Source of the DNA: JACPDH01 sp051305935
GTDB lineage: Bacteria; Acidobacteriota; Thermoanaerobaculia; Gp7-AA8
Direction of reading: 5' to 3'
Length of the DNA: 16,539 bases
Assembly: GCA_051305935.1 (NCBI GenBank)
Contig: JBPPMG010000111.1
Span: 1 to 16,539, forward strand
The notes under the pieces were generated by a model, which was given only the letters and a program-made list of their open reading frames with translations, made no database searches and was not told where the DNA came from. This document shows, one piece after another, positions 1 through 6,668 of this stretch. A program made the position numbers and the translations under genes. The first letter of the stretch is position 1, and every line of letters begins with the position of its first letter.

Positions 1-72
1 GAGGGGGCTTCTCATACATTGGAGACACGTGTTCGTGTTACGGATTTGATGGGGCGATTCTATCAGCATTGA
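1..72 (+). CDS. C-terminal tail of an unidentified protein, cut by the window start
   Basis: Frame 1 is open from the first base to a TGA at 70-72 and gives 23 residues, including TLETRVRVTDL. The best support is positional: the heptad-bounded repeat begins 3-4 bases after this stop, as similar repeats do after the ATP-grasp and DUF4139-like genes. The gene would converge on the ABC permease. The TLETRVRV stretch faintly resembles the last strand of type IV pilin-like (PilW-type) proteins, but 23 residues cannot establish a family. Codon use is less GC-rich than in the neighbours, and the minus strand is also open here, so this stays tentative. Confidence 0.42.
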   Translation, partial: EGASHTLETRVRVTDLMGRFYQH

Positions 73-74
73 AC

Positions 75-222
75 GGAGGCGAGAGGCGAGCCTGTGGCGC
101 AGACACTCCTGTCTGCGCGCGGCGCGAAGCGCCGCCGGTGTCCGGTTCCCCGGGGCGTTGCGTGCGGATCGCCTTCGGCGATGCGCAGACAGGAGTGTCT
201 GCGCCACATCGCTTTTCGCCTC
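75..222. repeat. Heptad-bounded intergenic element 1, enclosing a REPIN
   Basis: The left edge has purine-rich 7-base units (GGCGAGA at 78-84, GGCGAGC at 85-91). The right edge has their inverted counterparts (TCGCTTT at 209-215, TCGCCTC at 216-222). Between them sits a 26-base perfect inverted repeat annotated separately. The element fills the gap between two convergent genes, ending 6 bases before the complement of the permease stop codon. It is one of six elements in the window with the same layout. Confidence 0.65.
93..208. repeat. REPIN-like pair of inverted REP hairpins
   Basis: Positions 93-118 and 183-208 are perfect 26-base inverted repeats. Each arm is itself a hairpin: GCGCAGACA at 97-105 pairs with TGTCTGCGC at 110-118 around a 4-base loop, and the same occurs at 183-204. 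Two more hairpins lie between the arms: GCGGCGC-GAA-GCGCCGC at 119-135 and ATCGCC-TTC-GGCGAT at 168-182. Two REP hairpins in opposite orientation within about 116 bases is the layout of REPINs, which are mobilised in trans by RAYT-type Y1 transposases. No such transposase is in the window. The position between convergent genes also suits a transcription-ending role. Confidence 0.72.
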
Positions 223-228
223 AATGCC

Positions 229-1893
229 TCAGATCGCCCGTCGCACCAGCCGCCAGTTCGCCACCTCGATCGGGCCGATCGACAGGAGCAGCGACACCGC
301 CAGCGCGATCGCGATCGGGGCCGCTGCCGCCAGGAAAGACTGCGTGTTCTCGATTCCGAACCACATCTTCAGCATGAACCCGTGCATCGGCTTCGCCATC
401 AGGAACATCATCAGCCCGACGTAGAGCAACGAGACCGCCATGTACGCGAAGCCGCCGAGCGACATCGCGAGCTCGAGCGGATTCTCCAGCTTGAAGTCGG
501 GGCTCGCCGCCCCCATCCCGACCCCCATCGCCACGAGCGTCGAGCTCACGAGCACGGCGCCGATCAGCGTGTAGATCCAGACGATCGGCGGCGCGTTCAG
601 AATCAGGTTCCCCAGCGAGGTGAGGAGCAGCCCGACGAAGAGCAGCGGAAACAGGTAAACCAGAACTTTCACCCAGAGCAGCAGGCGGAACGATACGGGC
701 GCCGACTCGAGAATCCAGTATTGCTTCCCTTCGGCGGAAATGGACGGGTACGCGAAGCGAAGGCAGGTCGCGGAGATCACGAATCCGGTCATCCCGAGAT
801 TGAGGTAGGCGACGAGGACGGCGCGGAAGTCCCCCTGGAGAGGAAGCATCCGGATGTTGTACATGTAGAGAAAGAGCAGCGCGATCATCATGAAGAGCTG
901 CGACCACTGCGCCGCGTCACGCGTGAGGATCCGTACCTCTTTCCCGAGGATCGCGCGCACCTGAGGGTCGAGCCTCGCGGTCACGCGGTCGAGCACGCCG
1001 GTAAGGGCTCCGGAGCCGAGCGCGACGGGCGCCGAAGTCTCTTTCGCACGCACCCACGCCGTGAAATAGACCTTCGTGCCGGTCGCCAGGAAGAGAAGAA
1101 AGCTGGCGAGCGCGAGCACCGCCAGTTTCATCGTCGCCGCTGCGGCGCCGCTGCCGTCGATTGCCGCGCCGAGCGCTTCCGCGAGCCAGGTGCTGGGATA
1201 GAGATCCGCCGACGGCATCTCGATCGCCTGGAGCACCGTGACGAGGTCATCGGTCGTCACGTTCTGGAACAGGCGCTCGGGACGCGAGATCCGGAGGCCG
1301 ACGATCGCCACGGTCACCGCGACGATCGCGAGGGTCGCGGCAATCTGGTGCACCTGGCGCACCGGAAAGTAGCGAACGAGCACGATGATGCCGAGCGCCG
1401 CCAGACTCACCGGCGTCGCGAGGAGCAACAGCAGGTTCAGCGCGCCGCGCGCCAGCACCTCGCCTCCTCGGTCGTACTGCCTGCCGAGCGCGAAGAACAC
1501 CGGCAGCAGGAAGGCGATCACGAGGTACGAGCTCTGCACGAACGTCTTCGCCCATCTCGACGCGACGATCCGCGCGCGCCGCACCGGCGCGCTGTGGTAG
1601 GTCTCCAGGTCGAGGTCGGTGAAAAAAGCGCCGATCGCGCTGGTGAGCGCCGAGAAAAAGAGGACGAACAGCGCGATCAGGAAAACCAGCCCGAGGAGGT
1701 TCTCCACGAGCCCGATCGCGAAGAACGGCGTGAGCGCCTCGATCTGCGCCGTCATCTCGAAGAGGCGCTGAAAGACGCGAAAGTCGCCGTAGAGGAACGC
1801 GCCGAAGATCGCTCCGACGACGACCACCCGTGCAACCGCCGTCGCGTCGAACGGTCGAAGCCGGGCGAGGGAGATGCGGAGGGGCCAGAGCAT
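229..1893 (-). CDS. ABC-2-type multi-span permease (putative ABC exporter)
   Basis: A 554-residue, very hydrophobic protein with about ten or more predicted membrane spans (early ones near residues 20-36, 57-82, 120-136, 150-173 and 184-200). The cytoplasmic stretch after the second span, FTDLDLETYHSAPVRRARI (residues 91-109), resembles the 'sD-L-l-saP' region of ABC-2 permeases that contacts the ATPase. The family (putative ABC exporters) moves an unknown substrate across the inner membrane using a separate ATP-binding subunit. No ATPase gene lies next to it: upstream is divergent msrA, and downstream is a repeat followed by a convergent gene. The ATG at 1891-1893 has no clear Shine-Dalgarno sequence. 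Substrate unknown. Confidence 0.7.
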   Translation of the reverse strand: MLWPLRISLARLRPFDATAVARVVVVGAIFGAFLYGDFRVFQRLFEMTAQIEALTPFFAIGLVENLLGLVFLIALFVLFFSALTSAIGAFFTDLDLETYHSAPVRRARIVASRWAKTFVQSSYLVIAFLLPVFFALGRQYDRGGEVLARGALNLLLLLATPVSLAALGIIVLVRYFPVRQVHQIAATLAIVAVTVAIVGLRISRPERLFQNVTTDDLVTVLQAIEMPSADLYPSTWLAEALGAAIDGSGAAAATMKLAVLALASFLLFLATGTKVYFTAWVRAKETSAPVALGSGALTGVLDRVTARLDPQVRAILGKEVRILTRDAAQWSQLFMMIALLFLYMYNIRMLPLQGDFRAVLVAYLNLGMTGFVISATCLRFAYPSISAEGKQYWILESAPVSFRLLLWVKVLVYLFPLLFVGLLLTSLGNLILNAPPIVWIYTLIGAVLVSSTLVAMGVGMGAASPDFKLENPLELAMSLGGFAYMAVSLLYVGLMMFLMAKPMHGFMLKMWFGIENTQSFLAAAAPIAIALAVSLLLSIGPIEVANWRLVRRAI

Positions 1894-1956
1894 GGGTACA
1901 TCGTGAATGGAAAACTGAAAATTGAAAATTGAAAAAGAGGCGACCGGGGAGTTGAT

Positions 1957-2099
1957 GTCATTCCGAAGCGCAGCGAGGAATCTGCAAAACGCTTCTCGAC
2001 CGGTTCCGCAGCAGCGAATCGGCGCGTTGCCACGGGTTGTCGCTGAGGAATCGTTCAGGTTAGTCTTTTAGCAGATTCCTCGCTTCGCTTCGGAATGAC
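1957..2099. repeat. Nested long inverted repeat (REP-like)
   Basis: Positions 1957-1985 and 2071-2099 are inverted copies matching at 28 of 29 bases, with 85 bases between them. The core reads ATTCCTCGCTTCGCTTCGG on one arm. Each arm carries a weak internal palindrome (ATTCC ... GGAAT). This matches the architecture of the REPIN at 93-208 with an unrelated sequence, so it is probably a second REP family. Confidence 0.6.
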
Positions 2100-2136
2100 G
2101 GCTCCTCGCTTCGCTTCGGAATGACGGCTCCTCGCT
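2078..2136. repeat. 26-base tandem repeat, about 2.3 copies
   Basis: Units begin at 2078, 2104 and 2130 with CCTCGCTTCG or CCTCGCT. The first two are identical across 26 bases and the third is partial. The unit is the right arm of the inverted repeat plus GGCT, so the arm appears to have duplicated in tandem. Confidence 0.75.
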
Positions 2137-2229
2137 CCACTCGTGTCTCAATTCTCAATTCTCAATTCCGCCACAGGCGGAGGCAATCACGCGGCCGCCT
2201 CGAGCGTTCTTCGATGCGGAGGCTCCCCC

Positions 2230-2823
2230 ATGCGCAAACTCTTCCTGCTCTCACTCGTGATTCTCACGTCCGTCTCCGCCGGGGCCCAGGAGCCCCGCTC
2301 CGCTTCGGTCGCGACTGCGACGTTTGCCGGAGGCTGTTTCTGGTGCATGGAGCCCCCCTTCGACAAGCTCCCCGGCGTGATCTCTACGACCTCCGGGTAC
2401 ATCGGCGGCAAGGTGAAGGACCCGACATACGAGCAGGTGTCGTCCGGCGGAACGGGACACACCGAGGCGGTCGAGGTTCGCTTCGACCCGAACAAAGTCT
2501 CCTTCGCGACGCTCGTCGAAGTCTTCTGGCGCAACATCGACCCCACCGTCGGCAACCGGCAGTTCTGCGATTCGGGTAGCCAGTACCGCTCCGGGATCTT
2601 CTTCCACGACGAGGCGCAGAAGAAGCTGGCGCTGGAGACGAAAGCCCGGATCGAGAAGGAAAAGGGTTGGAAGATCCGGACGGAGATCGCTGCGGCAGGC
2701 ACGTTCTATCCGGCCGAGGAGTATCACCAGGACTACTACCTGAAGAATCCGGTTCGCTACAAGTACTACCGAACAGGCTGCGGACGTGACGCCCGCCTTG
2801 CGGAGCTCTGGGGAGCGAAGTAA
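2230..2823 (+). CDS. msrA: Exported peptide-methionine (S)-S-oxide reductase MsrA
   Basis: Reduces methionine-S-sulfoxide in oxidised proteins back to methionine. The 197-residue product begins with a signal peptide (residues 1-19, MRKLFLLSL... ending SAGA), so it should act in the periplasm. The MsrA signature GGCFWCME follows at 34-41, with catalytic Cys36. Other family blocks visible are GYIGG, GHTEAVEV, SQYRSGIF and YHQDYY. The C-terminal GCGRDARL holds a likely resolving cysteine. The ATG at 2230 is chosen because GGAGG (2218-2222) sits 7 bases upstream and the signal peptide starts there; longer in-frame versions would run into the repeat. The DUF2541-like gene follows after 85 bases in the same direction with a near-identical ribosome binding site. 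Confidence 0.95.
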   Translation: MRKLFLLSLVILTSVSAGAQEPRSASVATATFAGGCFWCMEPPFDKLPGVISTTSGYIGGKVKDPTYEQVSSGGTGHTEAVEVRFDPNKVSFATLVEVFWRNIDPTVGNRQFCDSGSQYRSGIFFHDEAQKKLALETKARIEKEKGWKIRTEIAAAGTFYPAEEYHQDYYLKNPVRYKYYRTGCGRDARLAELWGAK

Positions 2824-2908
2824 ACGGCCGAGGGAGCCCGTCCGTCTGATCGGCAATCAGTCGTCGCAGGGTTCATCGCTCGCGAATCGAACTAGCGGAG
2901 GTTCCCCC

Positions 2909-3301
2909 ATGACGAGGCGTCTTACGATCTCAGTCGTTGCCGTCTTCATCTTCCTCGCCGGCGCGCTCGCGCTCCGCGCGGACAAGCGGGTCTATCTCGG
3001 CGATCGGGTCGTCACGAACAAGGCCGAGCGCGATACCTTCGTCGTGAAGGGCAACGACTGGTTCCGCAGAATCCAGTTCGAGACACGCCGCGCCGGTGTC
3101 GAGATCCTCGACCTCGAGATCCACTACGAGGGGGGCGGTGTTCAGGACATCGAAGTGAGGTCGTTCGTCGAGCCGGGGGGCTGGAGCCGGGAGATCGACC
3201 TCAACGGTGGTGAGCGACGCCTCGAGAAGGTCGTCTTCACCTACAAAGCGTCGCCGAAGGGAAAGCGCCGCGCCGCGTTGCGGCTCTACGGAATCAGGTA
3301 G
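2909..3301 (+). CDS. Small exported DUF2541-like protein
   Basis: A 130-residue protein with an N-terminal signal peptide (about residues 1-24, ending LALRA). The mature part is predicted to be mostly beta strand. It reads like the DUF2541 family: YLGDRVV, DTFVVKGNDWFRRIQF, IEVRSFVEPGG and SREIDLNGGERRLEKVVFTY. That family is small, secreted and without an assigned activity. The ATG at 2909 has GGAGG at 2897-2901 with a 7-base spacer nearly identical to that of msrA. It may be co-expressed with msrA, though the 85-base gap does not prove it. It converges on the PilZ gene, with 18 bases between the two coding ends. Confidence 0.72.
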   Translation: MTRRLTISVVAVFIFLAGALALRADKRVYLGDRVVTNKAERDTFVVKGNDWFRRIQFETRRAGVEILDLEIHYEGGGVQDIEVRSFVEPGGWSREIDLNGGERRLEKVVFTYKASPKGKRRAALRLYGIR

Positions 3302-3319
3302 ACAGAGCGACGCGGTGTC

Positions 3320-4015
3320 TCACGGCTCGTATCGGCCTCGCGGCTCGTCGGACGGATCGTGCAACGTGATCTGGGCGAACATGCGGATGAGGCGGCGTTG
3401 CTCTTCGCTCGCCTTCTCGAAGGCTCGGCGGAGGAGGTCGATCTCCTTCTCGCCTTCTTCCGCGGAAACAGTGAACCCGTTTTGAGGCTGCTCGGGCGCG
3501 TCGACCTTCTCGGTCTTCCATCGCCCGTTCTTTTCGAGCATGCAACGGACGAAGGGACGCGTCTCCATCCAGCTGGCGAGCGCCGCAAGCGGGATCGCAC
3601 CGCTCGACTCCTCGACTCCCTTCATCGCGTCGGAGTTGGCAAACGCGTCGGCCTGCTGGCGGGCAATGGCCCGTTGTACCCGTTTTCGAAGAGCTTCCTT
3701 GATCGTCTCGGCCTCGCCCTCGAGCCCGACAAACTGGAGCCCTGAGCGATAGATCTGGAGCGTCTTCGTTCCCTGTCGAACGAGTTGGAGCTTCGACCGG
3801 GTGATCGAGCAGGTGATCTCGTGGTACTCGCGCTCGAGGCGAAAGCGGAGCGTGCTGCGCGTTCCGGGCGGGATCTGGTTGGGATGCTGGATGCCCGCGC
3901 CCTTGAGGCTCAAGTCGACGAGCACGACCTCGTACGTCGCGAACCGCGCGGTTCGCGGCATCTTGAAGGTCAGGCGGTTCGTTACCCGTCGCGAAACGGG
4001 ACCTGGCGGGGCCAT
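3320..4015 (-). CDS. PilZ-domain cyclic di-GMP-binding protein
   Basis: 231 residues from the chosen start. The N-terminal half is a PilZ domain: an RxxxR-type motif (SRRVTNR, about residues 7-13) followed by the DxSxxG motif as DLSLKG. Both contact cyclic di-GMP in known PilZ domains. The C-terminal half is charged and helical (EKEIDLLRRAFEKASEEQRRL) with no recognised domain; it may carry the output. No membrane span or signal peptide, so cytoplasmic. The frame stays open upstream to 4111, but the ATG at 4013-4015 has GAGGAG (4027-4032) upstream and leaves room for the divergent promoter. The TPR-GGDEF cyclase about 5.4 kb away could supply the ligand. Confidence 0.82.
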   Translation of the reverse strand: MAPPGPVSRRVTNRLTFKMPRTARFATYEVVLVDLSLKGAGIQHPNQIPPGTRSTLRFRLEREYHEITCSITRSKLQLVRQGTKTLQIYRSGLQFVGLEGEAETIKEALRKRVQRAIARQQADAFANSDAMKGVEESSGAIPLAALASWMETRPFVRCMLEKNGRWKTEKVDAPEQPQNGFTVSAEEGEKEIDLLRRAFEKASEEQRRLIRMFAQITLHDPSDEPRGRYEP

Positions 4016-4106
4016 CGTCGCGGTTACTCCTCGGGGAAGCTTAACACCTCGACGCGCGGCGAGTCGCCGCCGCGAATCGGAGGGAGACGGGTGTCCCGGA
4101 GCGCAG

Positions 4107-4112
4107 TACAAT
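4107..4112 (+). promoter_or_regulatory. Candidate -10 box (TACAAT) for the V4R/ATP-grasp unit
   Basis: TACAAT lies 37 bases before the ATG at 4150, in the 134-base gap between divergent genes. No good -35 is visible (GAGACG at the expected distance). It resembles the other TAnnnT hexamers noted before + strand genes in this window. Confidence 0.4.
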
Positions 4113-4149
4113 CAACGGCTCCAAGGCCCCGAGAAAGTTTGAGGTTCCC

Positions 4150-4728
4150 ATGCTGCGAGCCGGAAGCAAAGAGAAGCTGGATGGCGGCAGAATCAAAGGG
4201 AGCATGATTCGCTCCCGGTTCGACTGGTTGAAGGACACGCATCCGGAGATCGACCGAAAGGCGATCATCGATTCGCTGCCCGAGGCGACCCGCGCGAAGC
4301 TCTCGCGCGGCATCCTCGCCTCGGAGTGGTACGACTTCGCCGATCTCATCGCGGTCGATCGCGCGTTTTACGAGCGCTTCTCCGCCGAGCGCCCCGAGAT
4401 CCTCAAGGATTTCGGCCGTTACTCGGCGAAAGCGAACGTCGCGTCGATGGTCAACGCGATGACCGTCCACGAGTTCTTCCGCAACTCGGTAAAGCTGCAC
4501 GACCGCTTCCAGGACTTTGGCGAGGCTGCCTACGAGCAGACCGGCGAGCAGGGCGGGAAGATGATCTTCCGGAAGTATCCCTGCTACAGCCCGGTCTTCT
4601 GCGACAGCGCGTTCGGCTTCTTCGAGCAGTGCGTCTCGGTGTTCGTCGGCACGTCCAACGTGAAGGTGGTCGAGACTGCCTGCCAGTGCCGCGGAGACGA
4701 GTCGTGCACATTCGCGATGAGCTGGTAG
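4150..4728 (+). CDS. Cys-rich V4R-like small-ligand sensor protein
   Basis: A 192-residue soluble protein. Its C-terminal part (about 95-192) ends in TACQCRGDESCTFAM, the C-x-C-x5-C pattern that closes V4R (4-vinyl reductase) and related heme-NO-like ligand-binding domains. Those domains bind small molecules or metals and usually drive a partner. Cysteines at 145, 151, 161, 178, 180 and 186 could bind metal. The N-terminal helical part (HPEIDRKAIIDSLPEATRAKL) recalls Myxococcus TIGR02265/DUF2378 paralogues; that link is weak. The ATG at 4150 has GAGG (4141-4144) 5 bases upstream. An alternative ATG at 4204 also has a purine-rich site. An ATP-grasp gene starts 26 bases after the stop, so the two probably form an operon. 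Confidence 0.62.
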   Translation: MLRAGSKEKLDGGRIKGSMIRSRFDWLKDTHPEIDRKAIIDSLPEATRAKLSRGILASEWYDFADLIAVDRAFYERFSAERPEILKDFGRYSAKANVASMVNAMTVHEFFRNSVKLHDRFQDFGEAAYEQTGEQGGKMIFRKYPCYSPVFCDSAFGFFEQCVSVFVGTSNVKVVETACQCRGDESCTFAMSW

Positions 4729-4754
4729 CGGAAGGCGACGGGAGGGGAACGACG

Positions 4755-5954
4755 ATGACGAAGCCGCCGACGATTCTGTGTGTCTCGGGCTATTTCAAGG
4801 GGAACCGCTTCATCGAGACCTGCAAGCGCGAGGGATGCACTGTCTACCTGCTCACGATCGAGAAGCTGCTCAAGGAGCCGTGGCCCCGCCACGCGCTCGA
4901 CGAAGTGTGGGCGCTCCCCGACTTCGAGAGCGACGAAACGCTCGTCAATACCGTCGCCTACCTCGCGCGAAACCACGAGATCGACCGGATCGCGCCGCTG
5001 GACGACTACGACGTCGAGAGGGTCGCGCGGCTGCGCGAGTTCCTGCGTCTACCCGGAATGGGTGAGACGACCGCACGCTATTTTCGCGACAAGCTCGCCA
5101 TGCGCTCGCGCGCCGAGTTTCGCGGCGTTCCGATCCCGCGATTCGTCCACGTGCTCAACAACGCGCGGATCGACCGCTTCATGAAGGAGGTGCCGCCGCC
5201 GTGGATGTTCAAACCGCGCGCGGAGGCGTCGTCCGTCGGCATCCGGAAGCTCTCCTCTCCCGACGAGGTCTGGAGGGTCATCGACGAGATCGGCGACCTC
5301 CGGTCACGCTACCTGCTCGAGCAGATGATTCCTGGCGACGTCTACCACATCGATTCTGTCGTCTCGGAGGGCGAGGTCGTCCTCGCCGAGGCCAGCAAGT
5401 ATCGTCGCCCCCTCTTCGACGTGACGAACGTCGGAGGCATCTTCGCAACGGCGATTCTCCCGCGCGATCATCCCGACTCGGTCGAGCTCCACCAGCTCAA
5501 CAAGGAGCTCATCCTCCACCTGGGGTTCGTCCGCGGCGTCCTCCACACGGAATTCATCAAGGGACGCGACGACGGCGAGTTCTACTTCCTCGAGACCGCC
5601 GCACGGGTCGGCGGGGCTCACATCGCCGAAATGGTCGAGGCGGCCACCGGCGTGAACCTGTGGGAGGAATGGGCGAAGATCGAGCTCTCTCAGGGCGAGT
5701 TCCCGTACGTGCCACCCACCGCACGCAACGACTATTCGGGCCTGATCGTTTCGCTCGCGCGGCAGGACTCACCCGACACCTCCGCGTACATCGACCCCGA
5801 AATCGTCTGGAGGCTCGACAAGAAGCACCATGTCGGCTTCATCGTGCGCGCATCGACGCCGGAACGCGTCGACGAGCTGATCGACGCCTATATGCCGCGG
5901 ATCGAGAGAGACTTCTCGGCGACGCTTCCGGCACCGAGCAAGCCGACGAGCTGA
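4755..5954 (+). CDS. ATP-grasp carboxylate-amine ligase, substrate unknown
   Basis: 399 residues. The Rossmann-like preATP-grasp part is at about 1-105 (PTILCVSGYFKGNRF). ATP-grasp motifs follow: FRDKLAMR (110-117) then GVPIPRF; the nucleotide-binding lysine in WMFKPRAEASSVGIRKL (Lys153); EQMIPGDVYHIDSVV (189-203); and the Mg-binding FLETAARVGGAHI (Glu280, Arg284). Such enzymes join a carboxylate to an amine or other nucleophile through an acyl phosphate. The EtAAR form in place of ExNxR is common in amino-acid or dipeptide ligases of this superfamily. GGAGGGG at 4741-4747 fixes the ATG at 4755. The V4R-like gene lies 26 bases upstream. No peptide precursor or transporter is adjacent, so the product cannot be named. 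Confidence 0.85.
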   Translation: MTKPPTILCVSGYFKGNRFIETCKREGCTVYLLTIEKLLKEPWPRHALDEVWALPDFESDETLVNTVAYLARNHEIDRIAPLDDYDVERVARLREFLRLPGMGETTARYFRDKLAMRSRAEFRGVPIPRFVHVLNNARIDRFMKEVPPPWMFKPRAEASSVGIRKLSSPDEVWRVIDEIGDLRSRYLLEQMIPGDVYHIDSVVSEGEVVLAEASKYRRPLFDVTNVGGIFATAILPRDHPDSVELHQLNKELILHLGFVRGVLHTEFIKGRDDGEFYFLETAARVGGAHIAEMVEAATGVNLWEEWAKIELSQGEFPYVPPTARNDYSGLIVSLARQDSPDTSAYIDPEIVWRLDKKHHVGFIVRASTPERVDELIDAYMPRIERDFSATLPAPSKPTS

Positions 5955-5956
5955 TT

Positions 5957-6101
5957 GGAATGCGGATTGCGGAATGCGGAATGGAGAACCCGCGCGGCGG
6001 CGGACGTTCGTCCCCTCACGCGGCTTCCCGTTATCCTTCCACTAAATCGTAAACGTTTATTGTTTCTGATTTTGAATCCGCATTCCGAAATCCGCAATCC
6101 C
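5957..6101. repeat. Heptad-bounded intergenic element 3
   Basis: Left arm: GGAATGC, GGATTGC, GGAATGC, GGAATGG (5957-5984), starting 2 bases after the ATP-grasp stop codon. Right arm: GAATCCG, CATTCCG, AAATCCG, CAATCCC (6074-6101), the same units inverted, ending 5 bases before the complement of the next gene's stop. The core of about 90 bases goes from GC-rich to AT-rich and has no long inverted repeat. It separates two convergent genes and could act as a two-way transcription barrier. Confidence 0.7.
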
Positions 6102-6106
6102 CGCGA

Positions 6107-6607
6107 TCACACCCGCCGGTGGAACGTGAATCCCTCGTGCTTCAGCCGGGTTCGGAAGCGGAACAGGCGCAGCGTCTCGTCGAGAAATGACGCGACGAGT
6201 CGGCCTTCGCCGGTGATCGTGAAAACGCGGACTCCCGCCTTCCCTTCAAGCAGCTCTGCGCATCCGGCATCGACGAGCACCGAGTACCAGCAGTGCAACT
6301 CGGCGCGATCGGTCGAGAGCGCGAAGATGTAGCAGGGGCTCGGAATGTAGACGAGGTCCTCGCTGAGCTGGGCGGGTACTTCGAGCAGCGGGCGCCGCTC
6401 CTCGGGGGTGTCGGCCCACGCCGTGACGAGACGAGCGAGGAAGCCGCGAGCGTGCGACGCCGAGGAGTCCATCCCGGACGCGCGGTTCACGTCCTTGAGC
6501 GTTTCGTTGTCGACGGTCCATTCGAATCGCAGCACGGACTGACCGCCGGCCGGACCTGCCGCGATGAAGTCGCTCGCCGTAGCGCTCGTTCGAGGTTCTG
6601 CGATCAA
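6107..6607 (-). CDS. Hypothetical protein, unrecognised
   Basis: Up to 166 residues, no family recognised. It is soluble, mixed alpha/beta, with no signal peptide or membrane span. A central segment (VYIPSPCYIFALSTDRAELHCWYSVLVDAGCAELL) has three cysteines. The C-terminus is basic (RFRTRLKHEGFTFHRRV). The frame is supported by neighbour-like base composition and by the heptad repeat ending 5 bases past its stop. The start is unsure: TTG at 6605-6607 has a purine stretch too close to it, GTG at codon 25 has no clear ribosome site, and the first ATG is codon 46. It follows the aldo/keto reductase in the same direction after about 60 bases, so co-transcription is possible. Confidence 0.6.
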   Translation of the reverse strand: MIAEPRTSATASDFIAAGPAGGQSVLRFEWTVDNETLKDVNRASGMDSSASHARGFLARLVTAWADTPEERRPLLEVPAQLSEDLVYIPSPCYIFALSTDRAELHCWYSVLVDAGCAELLEGKAGVRVFTITGEGRLVASFLDETLRLFRFRTRLKHEGFTFHRRV

Positions 6608-6642
6608 GTTCTTCCCGTCTTTCTCTCTTGCTTACGAACGGG

Positions 6643-6663
6643 CCGGGCGGAAGTTCCCGCCGG
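6643..6663 (-). terminator. GC-rich hairpin after the aldo/keto reductase stop
   Basis: CCGG-G-CGG pairs with CCGCCGG with one bulged base, just beyond the reductase stop codon. There is no T tract after it on the minus strand, so it is not a textbook intrinsic terminator. It may only stabilise the 3' end or weaken read-through into the next gene. Confidence 0.22.
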
Positions 6664-6668
6664 GACGA

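Larger units (their letters stand above)
1910..2167. repeat. Heptad-bounded intergenic element 2 (fills most of the 335-base gene-free gap)
   Basis: The left boundary is four 7-base units, GAAAACT, GAAAATT, GAAAATT and GAAAAAG (1910-1937). The right boundary is three CTCAATT units (2147-2167), which read as the same class of unit on the opposite strand. Nested inside are a 29-base inverted repeat and a 26-base tandem repeat, annotated separately. Apart from these, the gap 1894-2229 holds no gene; a small CCGCC-ACA-GGCGG hairpin follows at 2168-2180. The element lies between divergent genes, so the promoters of the ABC permease and msrA must lie in or beside it. I could not place a convincing -35/-10 pair there. 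Confidence 0.65.

Noticed and set aside
94..1932. A long + strand reading frame opposite the ABC permease
   Set aside because: Its product is an Arg/Glu/His/Asp-rich low-complexity string typical of the antisense of a GC-rich gene, while the opposite strand gives a clear membrane protein.
2147..2167. Heptad arrays as a CRISPR array or ordinary microsatellite
   Set aside because: Units are 7 bases with no spacers, so not CRISPR. Inverted pairing at both ends of the elements argues against simple slippage alone.
4326..4754. An upstream extension of the ATP-grasp gene overlapping the V4R-like gene
   Set aside because: The extension is an Arg-rich out-of-frame shadow of the V4R-like gene; the GGAGGGG site and the conserved N-terminal strand both point to 4755.
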